Shown here piece by piece: positions 17,041 through 25,169 of a DNA stretch of 45,736 bases (positions are counted from its first letter, which is position 1; each line of letters starts with the position of its first letter). This DNA comes from Actinomycetes bacterium. GTDB lineage: Bacteria; Actinomycetota; Acidimicrobiia; Acidimicrobiales; JAKAOS01. The DNA is taken from positions 1 to 45,736 of the forward strand of contig JAJYWE010000001.1 in NCBI GenBank assembly GCA_021791675.1, in the 5' to 3' direction. The notes beneath the pieces are model-generated. The model worked only from the letters and a program-made list of their open reading frames with translations. It was not told where the DNA came from and did no database searches. A program made the position numbers and the translations under genes.

Positions 17041-17489
17041 TTCGCGGCCTCCTCGTCCTCGATGGCTCGTATCTCCTCCAGGCGCGCGACGTGACGGCCA
17101 CCCTCGAAGGACTCCGAGAGGAAGGTGTCCACGATCGCGAGCGCGTACTCCGGCGCGAGCACCCGGGCACCGAGGGCACACACGTTCGCGTCGTTGTGCA
17201 GCCGGGCGAGGCGGGCCGTGTACTCATCCGGGCAGAGCGCGGCGCGAGCTCCACGCACCTTGTTCGCCGAGATCTGCTCGCCCTGGCCGCTCCCACCGAT
17301 CACGATCCCGAGGTCCGCCGCCCCCTTCACGACCTTTCGCGCCACGGCCGAGCAGTACACCGGGTAGTCGACGGGCTCGGTCGAGTGCGTGCCGAGGTCC
17401 TCGACGTGGTGGCCGAGGTCGCGCAGGTGCTCCGCGACGACGGACTTCAGCGCGAAGCCGGCATGGTCGGACCCGATCGCAATCCGCAC
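17037..17489 (-). CDS. rpiB: Ribose-5-phosphate isomerase B
   Basis: 150 aa. It interconverts ribose-5-phosphate and ribulose-5-phosphate in the pentose phosphate pathway. The N-terminus MRIAIGSDHAGFALK carries the conserved D-H-A-G phosphate-site motif. The active-site segment LGIVIGGSGQGEQISANKVR is the mycobacterial type, in which a Gly replaces the catalytic Cys of E. coli RpiB and the Glu of G-E-Q acts as base. RLHNDANVCALGARVL is also conserved. It lies 25 bp after bpa and overlaps the next gene by 4 bp. Confidence 0.95.
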   Translation of the reverse strand: MRIAIGSDHAGFALKSVVAEHLRDLGHHVEDLGTHSTEPVDYPVYCSAVARKVVKGAADLGIVIGGSGQGEQISANKVRGARAALCPDEYTARLARLHNDANVCALGARVLAPEYALAIVDTFLSESFEGGRHVARLEEIRAIEDEEAAK

Positions 17490-17514
17490 GGGGCGCTCCA
17501 GTCGCTCAGAGGGC

Positions 17515-18027
17515 TCAGAGGTAGGTCCCGGGCCGGGCCGCAGCCTCGGCGCTCGGGCCGGGCGGGAGCCCGCGTTGGCGCATGTCCTCCAGCTGGCCCC
17601 GAGCCGCCATCTGCTGCGCGAACAGGGTGGCCTGGATGCCGTGGAAGAGACCCTCCAGCCAGCCGACCAGTTGCGCTTGGGCGACTCGGAGCTCGGCGTC
17701 GCTCGGGACGTCCCCGCCGTCGAAGGGGAGGGTCAGGCGTCCGAGCTCGCCCGCGAGATCCGGGGAGAGCGTCGAGGCGAGCTCGCGGACGGAGGTGTCG
17801 TAGACCTCGCGGAGGCGCTCGCGGCTCGCCTCGTCGAGCGGCGCCTGACGGACCTCTTCGAGGAGCTGGCGGATCATCGACCCGATCCGCAGGACCTTCG
17901 CCGGCTGCTCGATCGTCTCGCGCTCCGCGCCCTCCTTCGGTGCCGGCAACTCCTCCGACCCCGGCGGCGCGCTCTCGACCACGAGGAGAGGGGAGACCCG
18001 GGGTGCCGACCCGCGCTGTTCGCTCAC
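17515..18027 (-). CDS. bpa: Bacterial proteasome activator Bpa/PafE
   Basis: 170 aa, GTG start. It closely follows the M. tuberculosis Bpa (Rv3780) pattern as I remember it: EQPAKVLRIGSMIRQLLEEV, APLDEASRERLREVYDTSVR, LTLPFDGGDVPSDAELRVAQ and AQLVGWLEGLFHGIQATLFA, ending GTYL. That tail matches the hydrophobic-Tyr-X (HbYX-like) motif that docks into and opens the 20S core particle. Bpa forms a ring and promotes ATP- and Pup-independent degradation of unfolded proteins. Residues 1-40 are low-complexity and disordered. Its presence predicts a 20S proteasome elsewhere in this genome. It is the first gene of an apparent operon with rpiB and the AcuI-like reductase. Confidence 0.93.
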   Translation of the reverse strand: MSEQRGSAPRVSPLLVVESAPPGSEELPAPKEGAERETIEQPAKVLRIGSMIRQLLEEVRQAPLDEASRERLREVYDTSVRELASTLSPDLAGELGRLTLPFDGGDVPSDAELRVAQAQLVGWLEGLFHGIQATLFAQQMAARGQLEDMRQRGLPPGPSAEAAARPGTYL

Positions 18028-18158
18028 CCCACTGTTCTACCGCTCGACCCCGAGGACAGCGACCGCCTCGCCGGAGCTGCACCCCGAATGCCGCTGGCGG
18101 AGCGCCCCGACCGGCGCCGCGGCTGGGACGAGGCGGCCCCGGGGCCAGCGGCGGGCAC

Positions 18159-19349
18159 TCAGGGCACGCAGACGCGTAGCGGGACCGACAGCTCCGCAGC
18201 CGTGAGCGACCCATGCCGGCTCACGAGGGCCAGCTCACCCTGGTCGGCGGGATCGGCGAAGGCGACGGGCGCGCGCGCGAGCAGCGCGACATCCCCGAGC
18301 CGAGCCCGGACCTCGGCCCCGAGCGACCCGCCGAAGGCGTTCGCACGCTCGAGGTCCCGGCGGAGCCGGACCCAGGCCAGCTGGCCGTAGGCCTGCTCCA
18401 GCCGCGCAGCGAGGGCCTCCTCCCGGCCCGGTCGGACGTGGAGCCAGCGCCAGCGGCCCTCACCCGAGAGCTGTACGACGTCGCCAGCCAGGACGTCGGG
18501 CTCCAGGGCCACGACCGACGGACCGACTTCGACCTGACCGTGGTCGGACGTCACCACGAGGGCGGAGCCTGGCGGGAGCGCGGCGGCGACGTCGCCGACC
18601 AGTCGATCGGTTGCGCGCAGCTCTGCCCGATAGTGGCGCCCGAGGCCGCGCTCGTGCGCGACCTTGTCGACACCGTCGTAGTAGGCGAACACGAAGGGCG
18701 CGCCCCCCTCCAGTGCGAGGGCGACCTCGACCGGCAGTGACGACGGGACCCGCCAACCGCGAAGCTCGGCGCCGCGCAAGTGCGCCTCGCTGAAGCCCGT
18801 CCCGGCGAACTCGGCCCTCGTCACGGCCGTCACCGCGCGGCCGCCGAAGGGCGGGTTGGGCTGGAGTAGTTCCGGTGGCTCGGCCCCGCGGGCGTCACCC
18901 GACGGAGCGCACCACCGGAGCACGTTCAGGATCTCGCCGTTCCTGGCCCGGATGCGGTACCCCACCACCCCGTGTCGGGCGGGCGAGAGGCCGGTCGTGA
19001 TCGACGTGAGTGCAGTCGCCGTCGTCGTGGGCGCGACCGAGGAGATCGCCCCACCCGGCATCCCCGCGAGGAAGGGCGCGTCTTCCCGGTGCTGCTCGAG
19101 CTGCTCGGCGCCGAGGCCGTCGAGCACCAACAGCACAACCTGGCGCGCCCCTTCGATCTCTGCGGGGAGCCAGGACGGCTGGTCTGGCATGCCCGCGAGA
19201 ACTGCCTGGAGCGCGGGCAGCAGGTCGGCCAGGCTCCCCCGGCCGTAGGCGGGCCAGATCGGCCCGGGCCAGATCGTCGAGGAAGGGGTCGACCCCGGCG
19301 CGCCGGACTCCCCGAGGGCGGGCCCGGACGAGCCGGGCGCGGTCGGCAT
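18159..19349 (-). CDS. Alkaline phosphatase superfamily protein (nucleotide pyrophosphatase/phosphodiesterase type)
   Basis: 396 aa from the ATG at 19349; the GTG six bases earlier is equally possible and neither has a clear ribosome site. The superfamily metal-site motifs are present: QVVLLVLDGLGAEQLEQH (first Asp), then SVAPTTTATALTSITTGLSP with the Thr nucleophile, ARHGVVGYRIR, FVFAYYDGVDKVAHERG (Asp/His) and ALVVTSDHGQVEVG (D-H). This is the type I phosphodiesterase/nucleotide pyrophosphatase pattern. No signal peptide is seen. The substrate is unknown. It is divergent from the Rrf2 gene, with 108 bp between the starts. Confidence 0.85.
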   Translation of the reverse strand: MPTAPGSSGPALGESGAPGSTPSSTIWPGPIWPAYGRGSLADLLPALQAVLAGMPDQPSWLPAEIEGARQVVLLVLDGLGAEQLEQHREDAPFLAGMPGGAISSVAPTTTATALTSITTGLSPARHGVVGYRIRARNGEILNVLRWCAPSGDARGAEPPELLQPNPPFGGRAVTAVTRAEFAGTGFSEAHLRGAELRGWRVPSSLPVEVALALEGGAPFVFAYYDGVDKVAHERGLGRHYRAELRATDRLVGDVAAALPPGSALVVTSDHGQVEVGPSVVALEPDVLAGDVVQLSGEGRWRWLHVRPGREEALAARLEQAYGQLAWVRLRRDLERANAFGGSLGAEVRARLGDVALLARAPVAFADPADQGELALVSRHGSLTAAELSVPLRVCVP

Positions 19350-19457
19350 CGACACGGCACGAGCGTAGGCATCCCGGCGTGGTTGGACTCGCCCAGCCGG
19401 GCCGCCTGCGTCGCGGCGCTGCCAGCCCCGCCGGGGCCCGGGCAGTACGATCAGCCC

Positions 19458-19904
19458 GTGAGGGTCTCGACCAGGGGCGACTACGCGAGCCGCGCGCTCC
19501 TCTCCCTCGCCCTCCACGCCAGCGCGGAGACCCCGACGTCGGTGCAGCGGCTCGCCGAACGCACGGGGCTCCCCCAGCCCTACCTCGAGCAGATCCTCCT
19601 CGCGTGCAAGGGCGCAGGCCTCGTCCGCTCGAAGCGTGGCGTGGGGGGCGGCTACGTGCTGGCGAGCTCCCCGGAACACATCACCCTGGGCCAGATCGTC
19701 GCGGCCGTCGACGGGCCCATCACGGCCGGTGACTTCGGCGAGCCGCACCAGAACGGTGCCTGCGACCACGAGGGCCAGTGCGTTCTCCTGGCGGTGTGGT
19801 CCGAAGTGGGGGCCCACATGCGCAGCCACCTCGACTCCTTCACCCTGGCCGACATGGTCGAGCGGGCGCGGGGGAACCGCCCCGCCCGCGCGCTGCTGCA
19901 CTGA
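19458..19904 (+). CDS. Rrf2-family transcriptional regulator
   Basis: 148 aa from the GTG at 19458; the longer track frame reads through the promoter region. The N-terminal winged helix begins VRVSTRGDYASRALLSLALH, the classic Rrf2 opening, with VQRLAERTGLPQPYLEQILL and LVRSKRGVGGGYVLASSPEH as helix-turn-helix and wing. The sensory part has C-x5-C (ACDHEGQC) followed by VLLAVWSEV. That is two of the three cysteines that hold an Fe-S cluster in IscR/NsrR-type members, so redox or NO sensing is possible but unproven. Its stop overlaps the next start by one base (TGATG), tying it to the GNAT-ligase fusion. Confidence 0.9.
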   Translation: MRVSTRGDYASRALLSLALHASAETPTSVQRLAERTGLPQPYLEQILLACKGAGLVRSKRGVGGGYVLASSPEHITLGQIVAAVDGPITAGDFGEPHQNGACDHEGQCVLLAVWSEVGAHMRSHLDSFTLADMVERARGNRPARALLH

Positions 19905-22792
19905 TGCGGGAGTCGGGAGCGTCGCCGGCCGGGGAGTCGGGCGACTCGCGCCCCGTTACGGGGGAGCGCCAGGGAGGCGACCGGCCGGCGGGCTACTCGG
20001 CCCGCTTCGAGGCAGACGTCGTCCTGAGGGACGGCAAGACGGTGACGGTTCGCCCGATCCTCCCGGGGGATGCCGAGGCGATCCGCGCCCTCCACGCTCG
20101 CCTTTCGCCGGAGACCCGCTACCTCCGCTTCTTCTCCCCCCTGCCGCAGCTCTCCGAGCAGATGCTCGCCCGTTTCACACAGGTCGACTACGCCGACAGG
20201 TTCGCACTGGTGGCGCTCCTCGCGAAGGACATCATCGGCGTGGGCCGCTACGACCGCCTGCCCGGCAGCGACGAGGCGGAGGTGGCGTTCGTCGTCGACG
20301 ACGCCCACCAAGGGCGCGGGCTCGGCACCCTCCTCCTCGAGCACCTCGCCCTCGCCGCGCGCGAGGCAGGGATCAGGCGGTTCGTCGCCGAGACCCTGCC
20401 ACACAACCAGCGCATGCTCGCCGTCTTCGCGGACGCGGGGTTCGCCGAGCGGACTCGCCTCGGAGACGGGGTCGTCCACGTCGCTTTCGACATCGCGCCG
20501 ACTGCCGCGTCGGTCGCCGCCATGCACGAGCGCGAGCGCCGGAACACGATCGAGTCGGTGCGGAAGCTCCTCGCCCCCCGCTCGGTCGCGGTCGTCGGTG
20601 CGAGCCGGCGGCGGGGCACGGTCGGCCAGGTTCTCCTGCGGAACATCCTCGCCGGGCCCTTCACGGGGCCGACGTACCCGGTGCACCCGACCGCCACGTC
20701 CGTTGGCGGCGTTCGCGCCTACCCGAGCGTGCTCGACATCCCCGACGACGTGAACCTGGCCGTCGTCGCGGTGCCGGCCGAGATGGTCGAGACCGTCGCT
20801 GGCGAGTGCGCCGCCAAGGGGGTCGGCGCCCTGGTCGTGGTGAGCGCCGGTTTCGCCGAGGAAGGCGAGGCCGGGGCAGCGCGCGAACGCTCGCTCGTGC
20901 GCAGCGCGCGGCGGCACGGCATGCGCGTGCTCGGACCGGGCTCGATGGGAATCGTCAACACCGCAGCCGACGTCTCACTGAACGCGACGGTCTCGCTGCG
21001 CCCGCCCCTCGGCGGCACGGCAGCCCTGCTCGCCCAGTCGGGTGCCCTCGGGCTCGCCATCCTCGAGGAGGCCTTCGAGCGCGGCCTCGGGATCTCGACC
21101 TTCGTCTCCACAGGCAACAAGGCGGACATCTCCGGCAACGACCTCCTCCACTTCTGGGAGTCCGACCCCCAGACCGATGTCGTCCTCCTCTACCTCGAGA
21201 GTTTCGGCAACCCACGGACGTTCTCGCGGGTCGCGCGGCGAGTGTCGCGGACGAAGCCGATCGTTGCCGTCCGAGCGGGAGGCGGTCGGTCCGTCCCCGC
21301 CGGGTGGGACCCCTCACGCGCAGGCCCTGGAGGAGGCCGCCTCGGCGGCGACGGCGAAGCCGACGACACGGCCGCCGCGACGTGGGCGAGCGCCGAGGCG
21401 CTCCAGCCGAGCGAGGACGAGGCGATCGCAGCGCTGTTCCGCCACACCGGGGTCGTTCGCGTGGACACGCTCGAAGCCCTCGTGGACGTCGGTCGTACCC
21501 TTGCGACGCAGCCACTCCCCGCGGGCCGGCGGGTCGCCATCCTGTCCCACCAGGGGGGCCCGGTGGCGCTCGCCGTGGACTCCTGCCTCGGGAACGGGCT
21601 CGAGCTCGCCCGGCCGACCGGCTCCGCTCTTTCGGCAGGCTCCGATCGAGCAGAGCCGGCGGCGCGCACCAACCCGGTAACCCTTCCCCTCGACGCACCG
21701 CCGTCAGCATGGGGAGCAACGCTCGAGCGCCTGCTCGACGACCCCGACGTGGACGCCGTGCTCGCCTGCTTCGTCCCGACGGTGCTGACCGAGGCACCGC
21801 TCGCCATCGCCGAGCGCGGTGGGCAGGAGCCCGGTGGGCAGGAGCCCGGCGACCCGCGCACCGCGAGCGTGGCCCGTATCGAGGCGGTGACGCGTGCGCT
21901 CGCGCAGGGCGTGCACGCTGCGGCGCGCCGCGGGTACCGCAAACCAGTGGTCGCGAACGTGCTGACGGTCTCGGCCACCCGGCCCGCCGACGCGAGCGGG
22001 GGCCACGCTGCTCCTGCGCACGACGCCCGTGGCAGCCCCAGTAGCGCCGACTCCTCCGCCCGGGGTACAGACGTCACGGGCGGTCCCGGTCGCGCTGCGG
22101 CCGCCCGCGGCGCGCCTGCGAGCCCCCATCGCTCCGAGCCGATCCCCCCGGTGCCCGCCTACCGCTTTCCCGAGACAGCCGCGCTCGCGCTCGCCAGCCT
22201 GGCCGACTACGCGACCTGGCGTCGGCGCCAGGGCAGCGTCGTCGAGCGCCCCCGGAACTTCTCGTCCGCCGAAGCGTGCGGCCTCGTATCGCGCGCACTC
22301 GCCTCCCGCGGCGCAGGGAGCCTGCCCGCCCCCGAGGCGGCCCGTCTGGTCGCCTCGCTCGGCCTCGTCGTCGGGCCGGACCGGACGGCTGCCGCCGGCG
22401 GCCGCCCCGACCAGCTCCGGTTGGTGGGACTCCTGGTACAGGACCCCACCTATGGCCCGCTGCTCTCGCTCCAGACCGCTGCGGGCGCGCCCTCCTCCCT
22501 CCGGCGCGTCCCACCGACGCCCCACGCCGTGTGTCTCCTCCCGCTGGCAGCACCGGATGCGGCCGGCGTCCTCGAGGCCGCCGCCGGACCCGATGCCGGA
22601 AACCGCTGGCCTGGTGCGCTCGACGCGCTCGTCCGGCTCGGCCTCCTCGCCGAGGACGCACCCGAGCTCGCCCGGGGCCTCTTCTACCTCGACTGTCGCG
22701 AAGGAGACGGCCGAGCAGCGGCCACCCTCGAGCTCGCCGAGGTCAGGCCCTGGCGGACCCGACCGGAGTGGGCCCTCCGGCGGCTTCGCTGA
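19904..22792 (+). CDS. GNAT acetyltransferase fused to a degenerate NDP-forming acyl-CoA synthetase (Pat-type)
   Basis: 962 aa. Residues ~35-200 are a GNAT domain: VRPILPGDAEAIRALHARLS, AEVAFVVDDAHQGRGLGTLL (acetyl-CoA loop) and VAETLPHNQRMLAVFADAGF. Residues ~220-350 are a CoA-binding Rossmann domain (LAPRSVAVVGASRRRGTVGQ). Residues ~350-600 are succinyl-CoA-ligase-like (ALLAQSGALGLAILEEAFER). The C-terminal part corresponds to the ATP-grasp half but is short and lacks recognisable ATP-grasp motifs. The family L-G-P-N-C-x-G is LGPGSMG, and the S-H-T loop with the phospho-His is replaced by a Gly-rich stretch. In PatZ/Pat proteins an inactive ligase part regulates a lysine acetyltransferase that typically silences acetyl-CoA synthetase. 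The same role is inferred here. Confidence 0.88.
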   Translation: MRESGASPAGESGDSRPVTGERQGGDRPAGYSARFEADVVLRDGKTVTVRPILPGDAEAIRALHARLSPETRYLRFFSPLPQLSEQMLARFTQVDYADRFALVALLAKDIIGVGRYDRLPGSDEAEVAFVVDDAHQGRGLGTLLLEHLALAAREAGIRRFVAETLPHNQRMLAVFADAGFAERTRLGDGVVHVAFDIAPTAASVAAMHERERRNTIESVRKLLAPRSVAVVGASRRRGTVGQVLLRNILAGPFTGPTYPVHPTATSVGGVRAYPSVLDIPDDVNLAVVAVPAEMVETVAGECAAKGVGALVVVSAGFAEEGEAGAARERSLVRSARRHGMRVLGPGSMGIVNTAADVSLNATVSLRPPLGGTAALLAQSGALGLAILEEAFERGLGISTFVSTGNKADISGNDLLHFWESDPQTDVVLLYLESFGNPRTFSRVARRVSRTKPIVAVRAGGGRSVPAGWDPSRAGPGGGRLGGDGEADDTAAATWASAEALQPSEDEAIAALFRHTGVVRVDTLEALVDVGRTLATQPLPAGRRVAILSHQGGPVALAVDSCLGNGLELARPTGSALSAGSDRAEPAARTNPVTLPLDAPPSAWGATLERLLDDPDVDAVLACFVPTVLTEAPLAIAERGGQEPGGQEPGDPRTASVARIEAVTRALAQGVHAAARRGYRKPVVANVLTVSATRPADASGGHAAPAHDARGSPSSADSSARGTDVTGGPGRAAAARGAPASPHRSEPIPPVPAYRFPETAALALASLADYATWRRRQGSVVERPRNFSSAEACGLVSRALASRGAGSLPAPEAARLVASLGLVVGPDRTAAAGGRPDQLRLVGLLVQDPTYGPLLSLQTAAGAPSSLRRVPPTPHAVCLLPLAAPDAAGVLEAAAGPDAGNRWPGALDALVRLGLLAEDAPELARGLFYLDCREGDGRAAATLELAEVRPWRTRPEWALRRLR

Positions 22793-22856
22793 GCGGGGTC
22801 ACCGGGGAGAGGCGGGTCGGGGTGGAGTCGGTCGCCACTCGGAGGGCGGGCCGGCG

Positions 22857-23099
22857 CTACTGGCGGTAGGACTCCACGACCGCGCCCGGGCGGAGCGTCG
22901 CCTCATCCGGGTCCTGGCCCGCAGCCCGGCGCGCCCGCCGCTGGCGGAGGAGGTCCCAGCACTGGTCCAGCTGCACGGCGAGCTCCTGAATCCGCCCCGC
23001 CACTTCGTCGTCGACCTCGGAGCCGGTGTGGAGCCGCTCGAGCGCGTGCTCCTCCTCGACGAGCTCGCCGATCCTCGCCACGATCTCCTCGTCTCGCAC
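22857..23099 (-). CDS. DUF2630 family protein
   Basis: 80 aa, small, charged and helical. It reads MRDEEIVARIGELVEEEHAL at the start and LDQCWDLLRQRRARRAAGQD then PDEATLRPGAVVESYRQ at the end. This matches the small actinobacterial DUF2630 family as I remember it. There is no membrane segment or signal; the sequence predicts a helical hairpin or coiled coil. The function of the family is unknown. It is convergent with the GNAT-ligase gene (64 bp apart) and 72 bp downstream of the ALDH-like gene. Confidence 0.85.
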   Translation of the reverse strand: MRDEEIVARIGELVEEEHALERLHTGSEVDDEVAGRIQELAVQLDQCWDLLRQRRARRAAGQDPDEATLRPGAVVESYRQ

Positions 23100-23171
23100 G
23101 TGTGCTCCTCTCTCTCGATTCCGCCAGCCGACCGAGACACTCCCGCCGGGCCGGGGGTGGCCCCCCGAGTG

Positions 23172-24662
23172 TCAACCCCTGCCGAGGAGGAACCGCCGCC
23201 GTCGGGAGAACGGGTCGAGCGGGCTCCCACCCGCCGTCGGCGCGCCCACCGGCCAGAGGCTACCCAGGCCGGGGCCGGCCAGGCTCGCGGGGCTCGCTTC
23301 GTTGCAGCTCACCGTTGCCGCCTCGAGCAGTTCCGCGACGCGAAGCGCCCGACCGAGATCGCCGGTGTGGACGAACGCCAACTCCGTCGGCGGCAGCTCC
23401 CCCAGCCCCGTCCCGCCCGGGTCGGCACGGGCCAGCGCCTCGGCGTCGGAGGAGAAGGTCTCCACCGCCACGAGCGGGCCGTCGATCCGCTCGGTCACGA
23501 CTCGGCTGCTCGGGTGCACCGAGGCGAGGACGGTCGGGGGGAAGAAGTATCCCGGGCCGGGGTCTGGGGCACCACCGGTCACCACGGTCGCACCCAGCCA
23601 GCGGGCGTCTTCGACACTCTCCGCGAGTGCCTCCACCGCCGCCGCCGAGCCCAGTGGGCCGAGCTCGACCCCGGGCATCGTGCCGCGGCCCCGCACCATC
23701 CCCGCCGCCCTGGCCGCCAACCGCTCGACGAAGTCCTCTGCGACACGGCCCGACACGAGGAAGCGCGTCGGCACCGCACCGGCAACCGCGGGGCTACGGA
23801 TGCGCGAGGCCACTGCAGCCTCGACGGCGAGGTCGAGGTCGGCATCGGCGAAGACGAGGAACGGGACGGGGGGGCCGCCAGAGGACACGATCCCCCCGGG
23901 CGGTACGCGCATCGATGCGAGGCCCGCCAGCGCGACCGCGCCGTCAGGGGCGACGACCTGCGCCACACCACCCCGGGCGAGCCCGGCCTCGAGGAGCGGG
24001 GGCAGCTCACCCGCGACCAGTGCCCCGAGGAGCCCACCCTCTGCGCCTGCCTCGGAGAGTGCCGCGGCGAGTGCGAGCACGGAGAGCGGCGCCGCTCCCG
24101 GCGCGATCAGCACCACCGGGCTCCCGGCCGCGAGCGCACTCCCGGCGTGGGCCGCCGCAGCAGCGAGCGGGCTCGCCGGCGGCGCCACGACGACCGTGGG
24201 ACCGATCGCGCGCGGCGCCACGAGGACGCGAGCAGCACCGTCTGCGCTGCTGCCGGTGAGCCCAGCTTGCTGTACCGCGGCGTTTCCTGCCCAGTGGAGC
24301 CACGCGGCCGCCACCCGCACCTCGCTACGCGCTTCGTCGAGCGGCTTCCCGGCCTCGAGGCTGAGCAACAGGGCGAGATCCTCTGCCCGGCCGACCACCA
24401 GCTCGGCCGCCTCGATGAGGACGGCGCCACGACGTGCCGGCGCGGCCCGACGCCAGGTTCGCGAGGCAGCCGCCGCATGCTCGATCGCGTCGGCGACGTC
24501 CACGGCTTCCGCAAGCGCGACCTGGGTCAGCGGGAGCTCGGTCGCCGGGTCGAGAACCGGGATCGTCACACCACCGGCCCCGGCCCGCCACCGCCCACCG
24601 AGGAGGAGTGCGGTCGGGCTCGCCTCGAGGAGCCCCGTCTCTCGGGCGAGGATCTCGGTCAC
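23172..24662 (-). CDS. ALDH-superfamily paralogue lacking the catalytic residues (likely pseudoenzyme)
   Basis: 496 aa, full ALDH length, GTG start. The N-terminal third is ordinary ALDH sequence: PVLDPATELPLTQVALAEAV, ASRTWRRAAPARRGAVLIEA and LLSLEAGKPLDEARSEV. The catalytic core has lost its signatures. The P-W-N-x-P loop reads APPASP. The L-E-L-G-G motif holding the general-base Glu reads VSSGG (~259). F-x-N-x-G-Q-x-C with the nucleophilic Cys reads RSPAVAGAVPTR (~290), with no Cys, although FADADLDLAVEA between them is kept. The C-terminal GYFFPPTVLASV and interface region also survive. The frame is intact over 1.5 kb, which argues for a retained protein with a non-catalytic or changed role and against random decay. 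It could also be a young pseudogene. Confidence 0.8.
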   Translation of the reverse strand: MTEILARETGLLEASPTALLLGGRWRAGAGGVTIPVLDPATELPLTQVALAEAVDVADAIEHAAAASRTWRRAAPARRGAVLIEAAELVVGRAEDLALLLSLEAGKPLDEARSEVRVAAAWLHWAGNAAVQQAGLTGSSADGAARVLVAPRAIGPTVVVAPPASPLAAAAAHAGSALAAGSPVVLIAPGAAPLSVLALAAALSEAGAEGGLLGALVAGELPPLLEAGLARGGVAQVVAPDGAVALAGLASMRVPPGGIVSSGGPPVPFLVFADADLDLAVEAAVASRIRSPAVAGAVPTRFLVSGRVAEDFVERLAARAAGMVRGRGTMPGVELGPLGSAAAVEALAESVEDARWLGATVVTGGAPDPGPGYFFPPTVLASVHPSSRVVTERIDGPLVAVETFSSDAEALARADPGGTGLGELPPTELAFVHTGDLGRALRVAELLEAATVSCNEASPASLAGPGLGSLWPVGAPTAGGSPLDPFSRRRRFLLGRG

Positions 24663-24816
24663 GGGTGGGACGCTCCGACTTCGTCACGCGTACCAGTCCC
24701 GAGCGACGAGGTCCGTTCCCGGTGCACGCCCGAAGCCTAGGCCACGGATCACCGTCGCGCCCGAGACGCTGCGGCGCCGAGAGGGCCGGGACGGGCGCTC
24801 GTCGGTCCCGCCTGCC

Positions 24817-24978
24817 TCAGCGAGGCCGACGAGGGGCGCGTTGGTCGACGCGGACCGGAATCGGGAGAACCGCCGGACCCCGGCGCCCTCGGCGGCCCCG
24901 AGAGGACACGACGCGGGCCCAGCCAGCGCCGAGCGCCCCGACCACCACGACCGCAACCGGCACCGCGCTGTCGACCAT
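24817..24978 (-). CDS. Possible small single-pass membrane protein
   Basis: 53 aa, not in the ORF track. An ATG at 24978 follows GGGGAGAGAGGGACG, a good ribosome site in an otherwise empty ~500-bp interval. It translates to MVDSAVPVAVVVVGALGAGW, one hydrophobic segment, then a strongly basic tail (SSRGRRGRRG). The composition could arise by chance at this GC content, and the overlapping 160-codon track frame (24684-25166) has no protein-like features. I see nothing else in 24663-25169. Confidence 0.35.
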   Translation of the reverse strand: MVDSAVPVAVVVVGALGAGWARVVSSRGRRGRRGPAVLPIPVRVDQRAPRRPR

Positions 24979-25169
24979 CGTCCCTCTCTCCCCGAGCGTT
25001 GCCCGGCTCCTCCGTTCTGTTCTAACGCCCTCGGCTCCCCGTTGGTTCCCACCCTCGCGTCGACACCAGCGGACCCAGGGCTCTCAGGCATCCGAACAGG
25101 ACTTCCTGACCGGGCCCTTCCGGCTGCGCCCGGGCGGCCGGGCCTACCGGCTGGATGTGCGGGCACCGG

